Positions 1 to 13,500 of a stretch of DNA of 64,000 nt are shown piece by piece; position 1 is the stretch's first letter; every line of letters starts with the position of its first letter. The translations under genes and the position numbers were made by a program. Below the pieces are notes generated by a model that saw only the letters and a list, made by a program, of their open reading frames with translations, was not told the origin of the DNA and made no database searches. The stretch comes from Sitta carolinensis (Eukaryota > Chordata > Aves > Passeriformes > Sittidae). Location of the stretch: contig CM063283.1 in NCBI GenBank assembly GCA_032173965.1, positions 18,270,501 through 18,334,500 of the forward strand, read 5' to 3'.

Positions 1-1048
1 AAATAATCTCCTTTCTTTCAAAAAACTGCAAGCTCAGTAGGGAAAGAGTGACAAAATTCTGGCCAAAACTCTGCTGTTTGTGTACATATTGTTTCCTGGT
101 GGTTTATTTCAAATTGTTTCAGAGTGGACGTCCTTCTTTTAGCAGACAGTTCTCTCCTCCAGTCTTGCCAAGCCACAGCAGAAGAGAGGAACTATTTTTA
201 AACTGCCGTCTATTCAAATTGTTTGAAAACATATTAAAACACTACATATACGATTTGGAGATCATTTAAAATTCTTTCTGGAACCTATTTGTAATTGCTG
301 AGGCTCAGAAACAATCCAAGGGAAAACTGCTTTTCTACGGTACCAAGCTGTGTATTTCTTACAACCATTTTAGCCACTATAGGTAATCTCATATTAGAAT
401 ATTCAGTGCACAGTAGAGACATTAGTACAGGTAATGCACATCCATCCCAAAGGAAGGAAATAGGGAAGCTTATAAAAATGAGAAACTTTGTACCACTGTT
501 CTGTTTTTCTGTCTTAAATTCAACAATGACCTTGTTTTATTTGCACTAGTGCATGGCAATAATGACCTTGACCTCCAGTTACCTCAGGTCATTTGGAACA
601 TGAAGAACCTAAAGGTCATGGAGTCTCATTTAGAACCTGAAGCTCACAGAGCTGTGCACTCTGTAATTCTCTTTTAGCATGTAGATATCCTCTGATGCTG
701 TAGGATTTCTGTGTAATTTTAAAGACTTTTCTGTAAGGACTTGGTAATGGTGCTACACTTTCATACTTGACCATACTTCCCTTGCTTGCCCAACACAACC
801 CCGGTTATCTGGCCACTACAGGCACCTCAGCTGTAAAGATAGAGGAGAAGCTGTACTCCCTATGAATGGCAGCTGAAAGCTTCTTCAGGAAACTTGCAGA
901 TAACACGGCCATGAATACGGAGTTAATTAAGGATGACCGCTTCATCCATGCTACATGTGAGAATATGAAGACACTCGTCATTACCATGACTTTTCTCATT
1001 TAATAGCTGACTCGACTACTTTGCTGAGGTATGTAATATTTTCCTTGG
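1..1048. other. Unique AT-rich sequence, no gene recognised
   Basis: Open frames here reach at most 84 codons and show no recognisable domain. I see no repeat family, no CpG cluster and no RNA gene. It is most likely intergenic or intronic. Confidence 0.6.
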
Positions 1049-1075
1049 TTTTTTTTTTTTTTTTTTTTTTTTTTT
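1049..1075. repeat. Poly(T) homopolymer, T27
   Basis: An uninterrupted run of 27 T. The sequence to its right does not read as the reverse complement of a recognisable mRNA 3' end, so this is listed as a simple homopolymer and not as the tail of a retrocopy. A second, shorter T8 run lies about 45 bases downstream. Confidence 0.95.
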
Positions 1076-1958
1076 GTAACAGGGGAGGCTCATTTTATAA
1101 CATCAAAAATATGCGAAAAGATTTTTTTTCCTTTTCAATAACAAAAAAACAAGCATAGTGGAAAAAAGTAGACATTTATTTGTGACATTTTTAATAAACC
1201 TTTCCCTTTAAAAAATATTTTAAAATGTTAATTTCCATTAAATATTAATCTGGAAATATTTTCTGATTTATATAGAAGGAATAACAGTCTTTTATAAAGC
1301 TCTCAAATTGGAATTTAAAAATCCTGGTTTCAGAAAAATGAAGCATTATATTAAGTGATTTTTTTTTTATTTTTGAACTGTTTGATTCACTACAAAATTG
1401 TCATCAAACTGTCAAGAACAGCAGCAGCAAGAACATCAAAGACAAGAAGCAGCAGAAGAAGAGTTATCTGCCAAAAGCTGTTTAGTGTCTCTATTTCTAA
1501 GGTGTCTAGACTAGGTTTTTACTTTCCTTTTTCTTACCTTTTATGCACTCATTAATAGTTTCATATTTTGCTTAAGACCTCTAAATGCTGGTTTGTTTCT
1601 TTTATTAGTGTTAAATGAAAAGCAAAACCAATCAATAATTCTGTCTGCTGTTAAATAGATCTAGACTCTGGGTGCTGTTAACAGTAGACAAAATGAGCAA
1701 TACAGATTAACAAGTATTTTGGTCACACTGTTTGGTAAATTCAGCTAAAATATAATAGCATTTTGTAGACTTAAACAGGGCTATATTTGAAGAAAATTAG
1801 ACCTCAAAAATCTAGCTTTTGTTTTTTGGCTTCTGTCTTTTTGATTTCATATATTTTCACACTTTTTCTTTTCACACAGCCTCTGCAATCATCCATTTTC
1901 CATATTTATTCAGCATTAGATACAGGGGGTACTCAGGTAGTCAGTGCAATAATTTTGA

Positions 1959-2014
1959 AGACCCTCACCAAAACCTACTGGAGTCAAAAGAAATCCTACA
2001 TTGACCTCAGCAAA
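1959..2014. repeat. Possible decayed palindromic amniote repeat
   Basis: The pattern 'cctactggagtcaaaag ... cctacattgacctcag' resembles the 'cactgaagtcaatgg ... ccattgacttcagtg' core of old hairpin-like repeats shared by birds, crocodilians and turtles. The match is from memory and is short. Chance similarity is a real alternative. Confidence 0.3.
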
Positions 2015-2694
2015 CATGTTGTTTAGAAAGAAGTTAGAGATGTCAATTGAGCATTTCAATAAAATCTTTCAATTGTAAATTTGGTAGCTGCATGTCCCCT
2101 TCTCTTCAGGTTACTTCATTACATCTCATTGCAAAAGGTCCAAGCAATAGCAAGCGATACATATCCTTTTATTAGGGAGAAGTGGCTTTTATTAGGAACT
2201 CTGGCTTCTGTTTGTTTTGTCCTGACTGTTACTTTCAAAGTCCCTGAAATACAGCATGAAATAAAATATTGAAAAGAAAATACAGTAACTGTGAGTTTCT
2301 GCCCTTATGTACTGAATAGTGAAATATTTCTAGAGGCTGTATTCCCTGTGGCTGGTGAGAAGCTCTGGCTGGACGTTACTGAACGTTCGAAATGTCTCTC
2401 TTTTATTCAAGCTGAATCTTTATATCTGAGTAATTATAAAATCTCCAGAGAAGGGAATTCTTCCAGTCAAATACATGCATCAGAGAAAAACATTAACCCC
2501 ACAAAAAAAGACATAAAATAGCATGTCTGTTTGAAACTTGTTCCTTTATAACTCTGCAATAGTCTTTTCCTGATCCACAAATGTCACTCAAGAACACAGA
2601 GCATTTTCCACTTCCTAAAACAGAGAAACTTTACATCTCTATATCTGAAAGCTTTAATTTTTATAATTCTATTACAAGCTGCACTAAAGAGCTG

Positions 2695-2815
2695 AAAATT
2701 CAAAATCCCCAGTGAAAAGGGTCACTTACACAAAGTTTATTGTTAAGTTAGGCAGGACACAACTCTTTTCTAAAACTGAAGCACTGTGCAGGAATTTGGG
2801 CCCTTTTATTTTATC
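2695..2815. repeat. Possible decayed palindromic amniote repeat
   Basis: The right part ('gtgcaggaatttgggccc') resembles the end of old MITE-like amniote repeats that finish 'tttgcaggattgggccc'. The left part retains only vague similarity. No target-site duplication is visible. The family is not named because the copy is too degraded to place by eye. Confidence 0.28.
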
Positions 2816-3686
2816 TCGTGTTACACTTTTATAGCATATGGTGTTATGTAATATATTTTGAAATCTGAATTTATTTTGAAACCCAGACTCAAAGCATTTA
2901 TTTATGGAAAAAATTAAACACTCTAATTTTACTGTGTCAAAAAAAAGGTTTTTTTTCCCAAACTCAAAGCTCTTCTTCAGAACAAGTTTAAGGGGTCATC
3001 ATGTGTTCCCTCAGGTTATTTTCTAGTAGTAATTTTGACTGCAAAAGTTTTGCACAGAAGTTGCCTCTATCCTGATCTGCATTTTAGATGCTAACAGAGT
3101 GTAAGTAATAATAACCATAAGCAGAAAAAGTAAGGAAGAAACAAGGAAAGTATGAATTTGCTTTAGTGTAGGCAGCAGCATGCCTCCACACTTTCAATTC
3201 CCCTGTGGCCAGGTTCCATTTAGAACTTAGACTGCTTTCATACATATATATGTTTTTCCTGAGCTAACAAATATTTCCTCTTCTCCTTAAGAAGGACTTT
3301 TAAGTGTAAAGGAAAATGAAGATAGTGCATGTGAAAGGTGTGACTTTGAGGATTGCTGAGCCCTTCGAAACATTTTAAAAAGTAGCTTAGATAAGTGGAG
3401 GTGAAAAAGCTAAAAGAGTAATGTGACTCTGGGCAGCACAGAAAGCTTTGAGGGCCCCCTCTCAAAAGGAAGAGTCATCTGAAATTCCCTATTGAACTAG
3501 TGGGGAAAGAATGCTAACGAGAAAGAACAAACAAATCCTGCCTGGTTTGCCAATGTCCTGATTTATGTAGTGCATCAGGACTCTCTTTTTGTTTTCCCTC
3601 ATCTTTCCAGATCTATTACTGTAGATGAAGAAGATTTCTATAAAGGAAGTGAGCAGCTGGAATTAACCTTGTGCCCCTGAATTAAG

Positions 3687-3735
<49 letters not shown>
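3687..3735. repeat. Poly(A) homopolymer, A49
   Basis: An uninterrupted run of 49 A, flanked on the right by purine-rich sequence (gggaagg... then a short GA repeat near 3754-3763). CR1, the dominant avian retroposon, does not use poly(A), and no retrocopy is recognised upstream, so the origin is unexplained. Length in an assembly may not be exact. Confidence 0.95.
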
Positions 3736-3738
<3 letters not shown>

Positions 3739-5559
3739 AAGGAAAAAGATGAAAGAGAGAGAGAGGAAACAAAATACGAAGTCAGTTGGTTGACTCAGGT
3801 CTTTATTAGCCAGAAACCATGGTGATCATTTAGCTGTTGGTATTTGAAATGAAACAAACTAGTCCTCTACAGATCAAAGCACCAAGGAGAGAAAAGCAAA
3901 TGTTGTTATTATCTAGCCAGCTAAAATGCCTGCCTTATCAGAACATCTACCCAAACCTTGAAACTAGCAGCATTACAAAAGTGGGAATAGGATTATTTTC
4001 ACATTTAAAATAGACATAGGTCTTTCTGATGGCATGCAACTGCTCCTTCAGCCAGCTGGCAGGGAGCAGCCACCACCCAAAAATCCAGTGAGACATCAGC
4101 ATGACCATGTGGTGCATCCAGGCACAGCTGCCTCATGTGCTTCCACGATGCTCTGTCATTGTGCCAATACCATAAGTATTTCTGAGCTGTAAATTGATTT
4201 AAAAACACTCATAATGACCTGCTTGCACCAAATCAATCAAAATTCATTACCGAGGTAATAAAGGTGTGTTAGAATCTGTCATGGATTTTCTTAATCACTC
4301 CCTTGGATTGCCAGGTCTTTGGTATTCAGACACATTTTCAGCAGCTGAGCACTTCCTAATATCTGCACAAAGTAAGTGAGTGGAGGTGGGTCAAGAAAAA
4401 ACACAAAAATATCTCACACTGACTATTCAACAGGCTACTTCTAGATTACAAAACGGTTGAAAACAGACTCTATGCTGCTGTGCTACATAAGAATGTATAT
4501 TTAAATGCTGTAGAAAGCCATGTTAAAAAGAGCAGGTCCCTCTGAGAGCATGCTGGTGCCAGGGAATGCTGACCTGACCTCAGCACATGGTGCCTGCACA
4601 CGTGCTGCATTTACTGATATTGACAGGGATGCATTTCCTTGCATTTTTCCTGCACCTGGTGATATTACTGCTTTCAGCCCTACCCAAATCAGTAGAAAAA
4701 ACCTCAAAACCAAATCCACTCTGCTTTAATGAGTTTTTTCCACTTCTTTTGAATCCAGTCTGGTCACCTCTCCTTGTTAACAGCAATTACCAACAAGCTG
4801 CCCAGTTTTACTGAGGTCACAATACACACATAATTAGGACGGGCTATGCTTTCCTTTTTGGTCTGAAACAGAGCTCTCTTCACTAGGCAGGACTGTTTCT
4901 AGATGCTAGCGTTTGTACAAGAAACCTGGAGGTGAGAAAAGGAGTTTAGAAATGGTGAGTGATTTTGGGGCAGCACTCAAAAATGTGGAGGAAAATTAAT
5001 ACAGAAAAGTATAAGAGTTATTGTAAGAGAGGAGTGTACAGGAACAAGCAGAGAAATATGTGTGTCTTTGAAAAGTGCAGAGCTACATGTCTTTCAGAGA
5101 AAAACAGGAAACATTATATGTGTTCAAAGGTCAGGAGTGCATGGAGCGAGCTGGGGAAGGTTTGGATGTCCTAGGATGGGAGGCTGAGAAAAGACAGGAG
5201 GGCAAAGCAGCAGAGGTAAACTCAACTCCTGACTTTCTTACAGGCTCTAGGCATGGCCCAAGAAACATCGTTTAGTCTTCTCATTATTTTCCCACTTCTA
5301 ATGTCCCTATTTTGTGGAGTTGTTGGGACAAGAAATACTCATCAAAGATTATGAGGTCTTCAAAGGGCTTGCATGATAAGACTCACACACAGCAACATAG
5401 GTAAGAGCTGTCTATCCACAGCTCCTGTGGCATTGTCTCTGAGGAGGAGACAGAGGCCTGTGGTCCCCATGTCCTGGCTAACAGATCTGGAGCTTGTAGC
5501 CCAGGGAGCAGATGCTAAGATGATCAGAATGGAAATCTTCAGTTCTGAGGACCTAACCC

Positions 5560-6240
5560 AGCTCTGGAATTAAAATAGCAAAAGATAGGGCACTTAATAC
5601 CTTTTTTTCTATCTCTAGACAGTAGGAAAAAGTACATGAGTCTGAGCATGAGTAAATTTGGTGGAAAGGGAGTTTGCAATTGCGAGTAGGTTCTGGGACA
5701 AAGCAGTAATACCTTGGAGAGAGTTTTACATATTTAGAGAAGAAAAGGCTGCCAAGACAGGAGAATGTGTATGAGAGGAGGCAGGGATCAGCATTTCTGA
5801 GGCTATGGAAAGGGATTATGTTAGAATTTTGGTAATGAAGGAGATAAGGTAAGAAAGAGAATGCAGTGTGGTAGAGAGGGAGTAAGCACAGGGAGCCACA
5901 AAATGAGGACATGAGAGCAGAAAAAGAGTTCTTTAAAAGGAGAGAGAAGTGTTGAAAACACTGGGGGAAAACAGAGAAAGAGAAAAGGTAAGATAGGAAA
6001 AGAAAAAAAGAACAGACGACAATTAATTCTGCATTGGATAGAAAAAAAAATTACCTTAAGGAAAAATTTAATTAGAAGATATCTGCAAAGTTAAAAGAGG
6101 ATGAGAAAAGAAAGAACAGAACAGAATGAAGTAGCAAATAGAAAGAGGGAGACAAAGTACATGTAAACGAAGATTTTAATTAGCAAAAAGGATAAAGATA
6201 TCTGCACAAAAAAAGCATATGGATGAAATATCAGGCACTC
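5560..6240. other. Purine-rich (A/G) block on the plus strand
   Basis: The plus strand is strongly biased to A and G, for example the run around 5925-6010 with repeated 'gagaaaag' words. The strand bias opens a 119-codon frame on the minus strand (5553-5912) rich in S, F, L and C, which reflects composition and not a gene. It may be an aged simple repeat. Confidence 0.45.
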
Positions 6241-8521
6241 ATTTATGTAGGTCCCTTCAGGCTCAGATTTTTATGCCTCTTTTTCACTACTGACATTTTT
6301 AAGTCGAACACAATTCTTCCCTCTTGGTAGTTTTGACCATTTTTTTCCCCTTGTGACTATATCATTACTTCAGTAACACAGAATGATGTAATAGACATTT
6401 TCCACATTTGTATTTATGTTTTTCCTCATTTCTTATCACTGTTTACTACTGACGCCGATTTCCTCATTAAACCATTTTTTTTGCTTCTATACTGACTGTG
6501 TGTTTCTGGATGACAACTTCTTTTTTATCTGGGTATTTTGGTAGAACTATTGTTATGCAGTCACTGTGCATTTGCACTGCAACTCTCAGCATCACCTACC
6601 ATGTGTACCTCTCAAGGAATGACGTATCTTACTAAGGAAACAGCAGTGGTGAAAATTTATTCTGGCTACATTTGCCATGAGCTTCTTCATGGACAATATG
6701 TTTTATGAATACTATTGCAGTTATTTTTCCAGACAGATGACTCCTATGAATTAGATTTTGTCAACAGACACAGTCATAAGTTCCCATCCCAGTCCCTGAC
6801 ACTAGCACAATCTGTGAATTTGAACTCTTCATTAAAGGAATTGGATGATAAAATACATCTGTCTCAGAAAGAGGTTTAGTTAATGGTGGTAAAATAAAAT
6901 GAAAATCTGAAAGCCCTGATAACTTTTTTTTCCTCTTTTGCAAAGCTTGACATGCTGTTTTGTATTGTAGCTTCCTTTGATTCCCTGCTCTTGATAGGAA
7001 AGCTAGTGTAATGAGGGAGGCAGAAAGGTGGATAATAATCCCGCATTTAGCATCTGGATGGCAGCGTAGATTTAAATATAGTATTAAAAGGGTACCACAA
7101 GTATGCTGTGCGGTTGTTTTCTGTGCTTTTTCAGGCTCTAAATGAATTTGGTATGCACTATGAAAAATTTATAAAGTAAACTTTTCATGGATGGGACATA
7201 ACAAAGGGACCATTTGTCCCATCTCATTAAACAAAATGGGAAACTTGGGATCCTAATTCTGTGAATTTTGTATATTGTAACTTAAGGAATGACCACAGAA
7301 TGGGCAGGTGCACTTGCACAGACTTTGGTTTAGCTGGCACAGGAGGAAATACAGTGGAGATGTGGTAGTCCAGACCTCAGCACTAAATGGGTCCTGGAAA
7401 ATTTGTCTAACTCATAGCAAATCTCGTGTCACTTTGTCTTCACTGCTTGGGTCCTGCATGTAATTACATGTGGAGGAGAAGCTGTAATTAGCCAGGAATA
7501 GAAGACAGGATTTCTGAATGACCAGGCCATTCCCAGTGTTCTTTTTCCCCCCATGCTCAGAGGCTATCCTGAAGTGCATGTCATGCAGAGCAGGCTCTGC
7601 TCCTATCTGGGCAGGTTTTAACAAAAATAAAGCACTTGATTTGTGAGAAATGCTGAGCACACATGCTCATGCAATTCCATGCTCTTTACTTGGGGTAGAA
7701 GGTTCTGCTCCCTTGGCAGAGTTACCCAAGATCATGAAATACCTTAGCTGAAATACCTTCTGCCACCACAAGCAGCCTTCGTATGTTATGTTGCTGGAGT
7801 TTTGTTCCATTCAGATTCATTATCTAAACCATGCCACCCAAACCAAGAGGAAGGAGACCCAGGATTGCAGTAAACTTGGTGAAACCTTGCAAGGAGTTTT
7901 CTGTTCTGAATAGGAGGACCATGGAGTGGAGAGTAAACTGGAAGGAAAGCAAAAGCTCCAACCAGCCAGCTCAGGGTTCAGGTTGTGAAGCATTGTCAGC
8001 CAAAAGAAAAGCCTGGGAATACAATCTTCTGTCAAAGATCTCCCACAACCACATGGCTTCAGGCCCCCTTGACAAACCACAGTAGATGACTGGCATGTTT
8101 GGGAGGGGATAATTTCTTTTTCTACTTATAGTCTTGTTTTTTGTGGGACTGGTGAGAGAGGTGAATTATTAGAGGGGGAAAATGAGTGTTCAATCCTGCA
8201 GGAGATAGATGTTCTTTCTGTCTAGGGTTTAATTACTGACAGCAGTAAGTACTGTTAGATTTGCAAAGAAATATGGACTTGCTTATCATCACCACAGGTA
8301 AGATGACACATGAAAGCTACTTGAAGACTGAAATAGGTCTCTATAAGTAATTCTGCATGTCACACAGACAGCATCCTTATACATACACATATAAGACATC
8401 TCATTAGGCTAAAGGAAAGAAATTACTGTTTTCCCTTTTTTGCTCTTCTAACTGTACAATTATATTTCTGTATAAAGGAAACAACAAGTGGAGTGAAAAA
8501 TAAGTGTAGTTGGTTTTACAT

Positions 8522-8562
8522 GTGCACACACACACATATTGTGTATATGTGTATGTATACAA
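8522..8562. repeat. Short CA/TG dinucleotide region
   Basis: A (CA)n stretch followed at once by TG/TA-rich sequence, so short arms such as cacatat/atatgtg can pair across a 5-nt spacer. The repeat is too short to be a strong microsatellite. Confidence 0.6.
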
Positions 8563-10455
8563 AGGGTTCTACTGCAATTAAGCCAGACTGGCCAAACTCT
8601 TTGTCTTTGGGAGATTTTGTATTAAGTCTTGTGCTCTTACTAGCCTCACAATGATCTTAGATAAGGAAACTGCACCTTTGTGAACAGAACAGAAGAAAAT
8701 CTATTGTTCCGATGTTTATCTATTTACACATTTGGAAAGAAGTGTGACCTCATTCTCCATTCATTGCCATTTTATTCTTCAGTTTATCTCTGAATATATT
8801 CTGAATATTTAAATATATTATTTTTACCATTCCTCTGATGCAGATAACTTAATCTTAATGAGTGGAAACTCATTAGTTATTATTAAAACTGTTTAAGTAA
8901 TGCAAGGTTTCGTTTTCTTGTGTAGGCTCCTGTTATTCTTAATTGTAGTGATCTTATTCCCTAAAGTATCTGTGCGTCCATTTTTAACTCCTATTAATAA
9001 ATTGTATTAATAATATACCATACAAGTCCCAGTCTGAGCTGGAACATTGCAAAACAAACCCAGACAGGGAGGAAACAGTCCTCATGTTTTGTTATAAAAG
9101 GAAGTAGAAGCATTTAATTTAAAAGTAAGGAAAGCCAAAGACAATATTGCACTGGATTCTCCATTTTGCTGACACCTTACTCTTCTTGTCCTACCGAGAA
9201 GCACTAAGCATGCTCTAAATAAACACCAGAGAGGCCCTGCTTTGAAAGGCTGACACACCCACGGCATGAAATGAGAGTTAAGGTCAGACTGCCCTTGTGC
9301 AGTGCAATGCCAAACCTGGAATCCTGACTGTGGGATCTTCAGTTGGAAAAAACTGTAAGTCTGCCCTGAATTTCTCAAAGTTCATTATAGAGCAACACCA
9401 GCTCACAGAGTTGCAAAACATAAACAACAATTGCACCGTAAGGGTCTGAATCAAACTGTCACTGCCATGGTGCTGTAGACAAGCACTGCTGCAGCAAGAG
9501 GCATCACTGAGCTGGCATCACCTCAGTGCAGCTGGTGTGAAAAGGTTACTGCATGTAGGAACCTCATGCAGCGTGAAGAAAAGAGGGCAGGGGAAAGGAG
9601 AAAGAAGCCTAGAAGCAGCTACAAACTCACTGCCATCCTGCCATGACTTAAGGCTCTATCCAGATGTTCAGGACTGGACACAGAGGCAGGCAGAGCTTGC
9701 ACCATGGGCAAGGAAAGAAGTGCTGGACTTTTTCCTGTAACTCCTTGAGCTTTCCAGCCCGTCAGGGCAGCCTGGCTGGGGGCAGGAAAGAGAAATTGAA
9801 GCGTCCAGGTGACAGAGCAGCAGAAGGAAACCCGTGCATGAATCTTCATGAAGTGTGGACTAAGTCTTTTGCTTCACTAGGACATAAATAATTCTGTAAA
9901 TAATTGTTAGTAAATTTTTTTGTTGTTTTATCCCTATATTACTTTTCCAGTTCTAAATGTATAGGTGGACTTCTTCAGCAGGTTGTCTTTTTTTGTAGGG
10001 CATTTTGCAGTGCCTATTTTTCCCATGCTTCTTGTGAGGACTTGAGCCTGCATTTCAGTTTTAAGCAGCGTCTGACCCTTTCAGAATTGCTGCTGGTGAT
10101 GCTGGGCAGAGAGAAGCAGGGACTGATTCCATATGGAGTTACTGTGGGGGAGCTGAGAGAGCCCTTGTTGAGCTCAAAGCTGTGCTGATGCCTCTTGCCA
10201 GGGAAGGGCCTCCCTGCCATGTCTCAGGGAGCCTGGCTGGACATGTCCTGCAGGATGTGTTATCATCAGTGACTCTGCTTTCACCTCTGGCAAAGCACAG
10301 TGAGGACAGGGATGAGCAAAATGCCAGAGTCTGTGCCTGGTGCAGAGATCATCATCTTGGCTCTCCTACTAAATATTTTATTTGAACCAAGTTCAGGGCT
10401 CAGCCAGTCTGGCTCCAGAGTCCTTGAACACAGCCTGCATGAATGAGATGACAAA

Positions 10456-10515
10456 CTCAGCTCAGCTTAGTTTAGCTTAGCTCATGCTTTCCAGATCAGC
10501 TCAGCTCAGCTCATG
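10456..10515. repeat. Imperfect (CAGCT)n pentanucleotide repeat
   Basis: CAGCT/TAGCT units recur in two blocks separated by a short spacer. Each block ends in 'agctcatgc', which suggests that a block of about 40 bases was itself duplicated and then diverged. Confidence 0.65.
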
Positions 10516-13500
10516 CCTCCAAGACAGCACTTGACACCCCAGCTCATTGGGAGTGAGAGATATGTGAGAGACGTCTTGCTGTCTTTAGTGGTGACCCTAA
10601 TATGGCATTTCCTTCTTTTGTGTCAGCTGTTGCTTCTCCTCTAGGTCTTTTCCCCCTCCCCTACAGCTTTTCTAGTTTGCTTCCTCCTGAGGCTTTAATA
10701 AGAAATGAGGCTGAGGGAGGCAGAAGCAAGAACAATTGTACAGAAAGGATATCAGGTATCTGAATTCCTCCTGCGTAGCTAAGTACTTCTTAGGAAATAT
10801 GGTCAAAAACGTTTGGTGGAAGCAGCTTTATGTTTGATAGTATCAGCTTGTTATAACTGGGACATTTTGCAGGAAATATTGATTATAATGATATTTCACT
10901 TTGAACAAAATGGAAAGTAATGAAGCCACCTTCTCATTTTCTGTAAGGCATCATTTCTCTAATGTTTTGAAATGACAAACTGATCAGACTGGAACCCATT
11001 GTCTCCATTTTGGAGTGGTTTTAACTACAAATTTTCCTTTTAAATGAAAAACTCTAACTGACAAATGTCAAAATAGAAAGTAACATTTTAATTAAAAACA
11101 TTTGTAGGAAAGATCCTGAAAATAAACATTCTGTTCTGGTCTAATATTGAAAGATTCAAAATCCTACACTGTCTCTGAGACAGAAATTCTGGCTCCTGCA
11201 TAGCTCTGATAATATCCAGAGCAGAAGCAAAGCATTGATCCTGGATTCCTGGACCAGTAAAACTGCTTTTGTCTGTGTGTGTGTGTTTTCTGCAGATGGC
11301 TTCCATCCCTCTTTATTGTAGCAGTTCCTAATATCAGCCAAAAATATCTGCACAAAAGCCTCTGTTATGTCTCTGGGCTTGAATTCTGGCCAATGTTACA
11401 TATATGGAGAATAGAAACCCAGTATCTTGAATGGCTATCTTTTGCATTATACTGACAGAGCCAGAGCTGGATAAAATGCAGTGTGCAAACTGAAACTGAA
11501 TGAGCCATAAAGACTGAAATTATTCATTTGGGAAGTATGTTCTGACTGTCACCGACACCTTAGAGATCAGGGAAAAATAAATAAAAGCATTTTCTCTTGT
11601 GTTATTAGTTTGTATCTTTGCTTACTGAACTGTGTGCTGAGAAGCCAGAAAGGTTCTGCAAGGGGCAGAGAATGTAAAATTTCCATTATGCTGTTGCTTT
11701 GTGGCAGCATTTGGTATAGGTGAAGTGCCTTCTAAAAGCAACCTCTGCACAGGGCATGCGAAATATGAAGCAGCTTGCAAATGACATGGCTTTGTCTCTC
11801 ATTATTGCAGAAATAAAACTTCCTTTTGGACAATGCCACAAAAACAGGGGTTCCAGTTGCAGTTTTTTATTACAGACTGGCAGCAACAAAGATACATTCT
11901 TTCTAGAAGTGCCATTGTCCATTCCAATAAACCTAATAAATTCTGTAGCTATGTCTGTTCCTTTTTTTAGAATTAATATGTCTGATAAGAGGATTGCTTG
12001 TCCAAATCCTCTACAGTGCCAGGGCAGAAAGGGTGCATGGAGTTAGATGTCAATTGGAGCACTTAGGCTTTTCAAAGCTATATGCATGTTTAAAAAAACC
12101 CTCTATCAAGTAGTCACCAATTACTTTCCATTGCCTGTAGTTCATAGGGCAGGAGAATATACAGCTTGAGAAAACAAAGTTGAAACCATTATTCTACAGA
12201 TTTTTGTGGCCTTTCCTTACAATACCAAGTTTCCCATTGCATATATCTCAATAACCTCTGCTCTCAGCAGTAGTGAGCCTGGTCAGCACACAGCTTCCCC
12301 AAATGGTTGGGTGCCCCAGCAGCAGAGGATGTGGCTGTCTATCAGTGGTCCTCAGACCTGCAAAGCTGTCCTTGCAGTGCAAACAGGAACTTCTTGCTGC
12401 AGCCCAGGTAGTGGGATGTGGCTAAAGGATTGTCAGGGCTCAGGCATTACATTGGTGTGCTAGTGATGATTACAAATTACAGCAAACCCTGTGTGGTATT
12501 TGGAGCTTGTGCAAGCTCCAGTTGGGAGATTCTCATCCCTTCTGTTCAGCTAAGCCCAGGGGTTCCTGGACCATGCAAAGGACTGCAGAGTTTAAAGTAT
12601 TTTTATATCTCTGGGTTATGTTTGGGTGAGAATGGTCTCGTGCTGAAAGCTTCAAAGCAGCATGGAGGAGAGCACTCTGAGCCTGGCAGCAGGAGGAGAT
12701 TTGGCCTTAGAAACACATCCACAATTCCCAGAGAGAACCTTGTTCTCTGTCCAAGTCACAGTGCTGCCCTAGTGGGAGCCCACTTCTCCCCATCTGGGAG
12801 AGGGAGCAGGAAGGGATGGCACAAGACAGGTTGTCAGACATAAGGTTTCCAGAACACTGTAGTGACAGGGAATTTTCCTCTGTCATGGGATCATGCAAGC
12901 AGCCCCTGTTCCACCCACCTTTATTGTTACTGAAACAATGGATGGCATATCTTGCCTGCTATTATCTGGGTGGCAAATACACTTCAGGAAGGGAAGGAAA
13001 GGTAGGTGAGAAAAAACTTGACTGCTATAATTGTCTCCTATTAGATTAAACATTTCTCCTCCTTTTCTCTATGTTGATCTAGACTAAAGAAAAGGGACTG
13101 AGTAAAGATGTTACCCAGGGTTGGTTCACTTCCTTGTTTTGTGTCCTGTTTGTTGTTTAAATTTCTATTTTTTAAATTGGAAATGAATATTTATACTACC
13201 CAGTATCAATTGTAGTTTTAATGAAACAAAATCCTTCAATGTTTTTATCCTCAGTTTAATTTCTACTAGTCCCTAGGAAGCTCCTCTCAACAGGCTAAAT
13301 GCTTAGATTTAAATGACATTTCCTTGTTCACAAAAGCAATAATTTCTTATGTGATTCGTGTCACTGGGAAAAATGACATAATTCTTGGGAGGGATGAGAT
13401 CTTGTAGGTTAGGTTATATTAGTCTTGAGTTATCACATGAATCTTATTATTCTGTGTAGGTTCCTCATCTTTTTTTTATGTTTCAGTCATAATCCACTGA

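Larger units (their letters stand above)
1076..3686. other. Unique AT-rich sequence with two possible decayed amniote repeats
   Basis: No gene is recognised; all open frames are under 80 codons. Two short stretches (about 1959-2014 and 2695-2815) resemble old palindromic amniote repeats and are listed separately. A splice-acceptor-like site followed by a short open frame at 3611-3680 is discussed in the findings. Confidence 0.5.

Noticed and set aside
5553..5912. 119-codon minus-strand frame
   Set aside because: Explained by the A/G-rich plus strand, which depletes stops on the complement.
12418..12843. 141-codon plus-strand frame in a GC-richer patch
   Set aside because: No recognisable domain, no splice or start context, and overlapping frames on the other strand; length is within chance for 64 kb.
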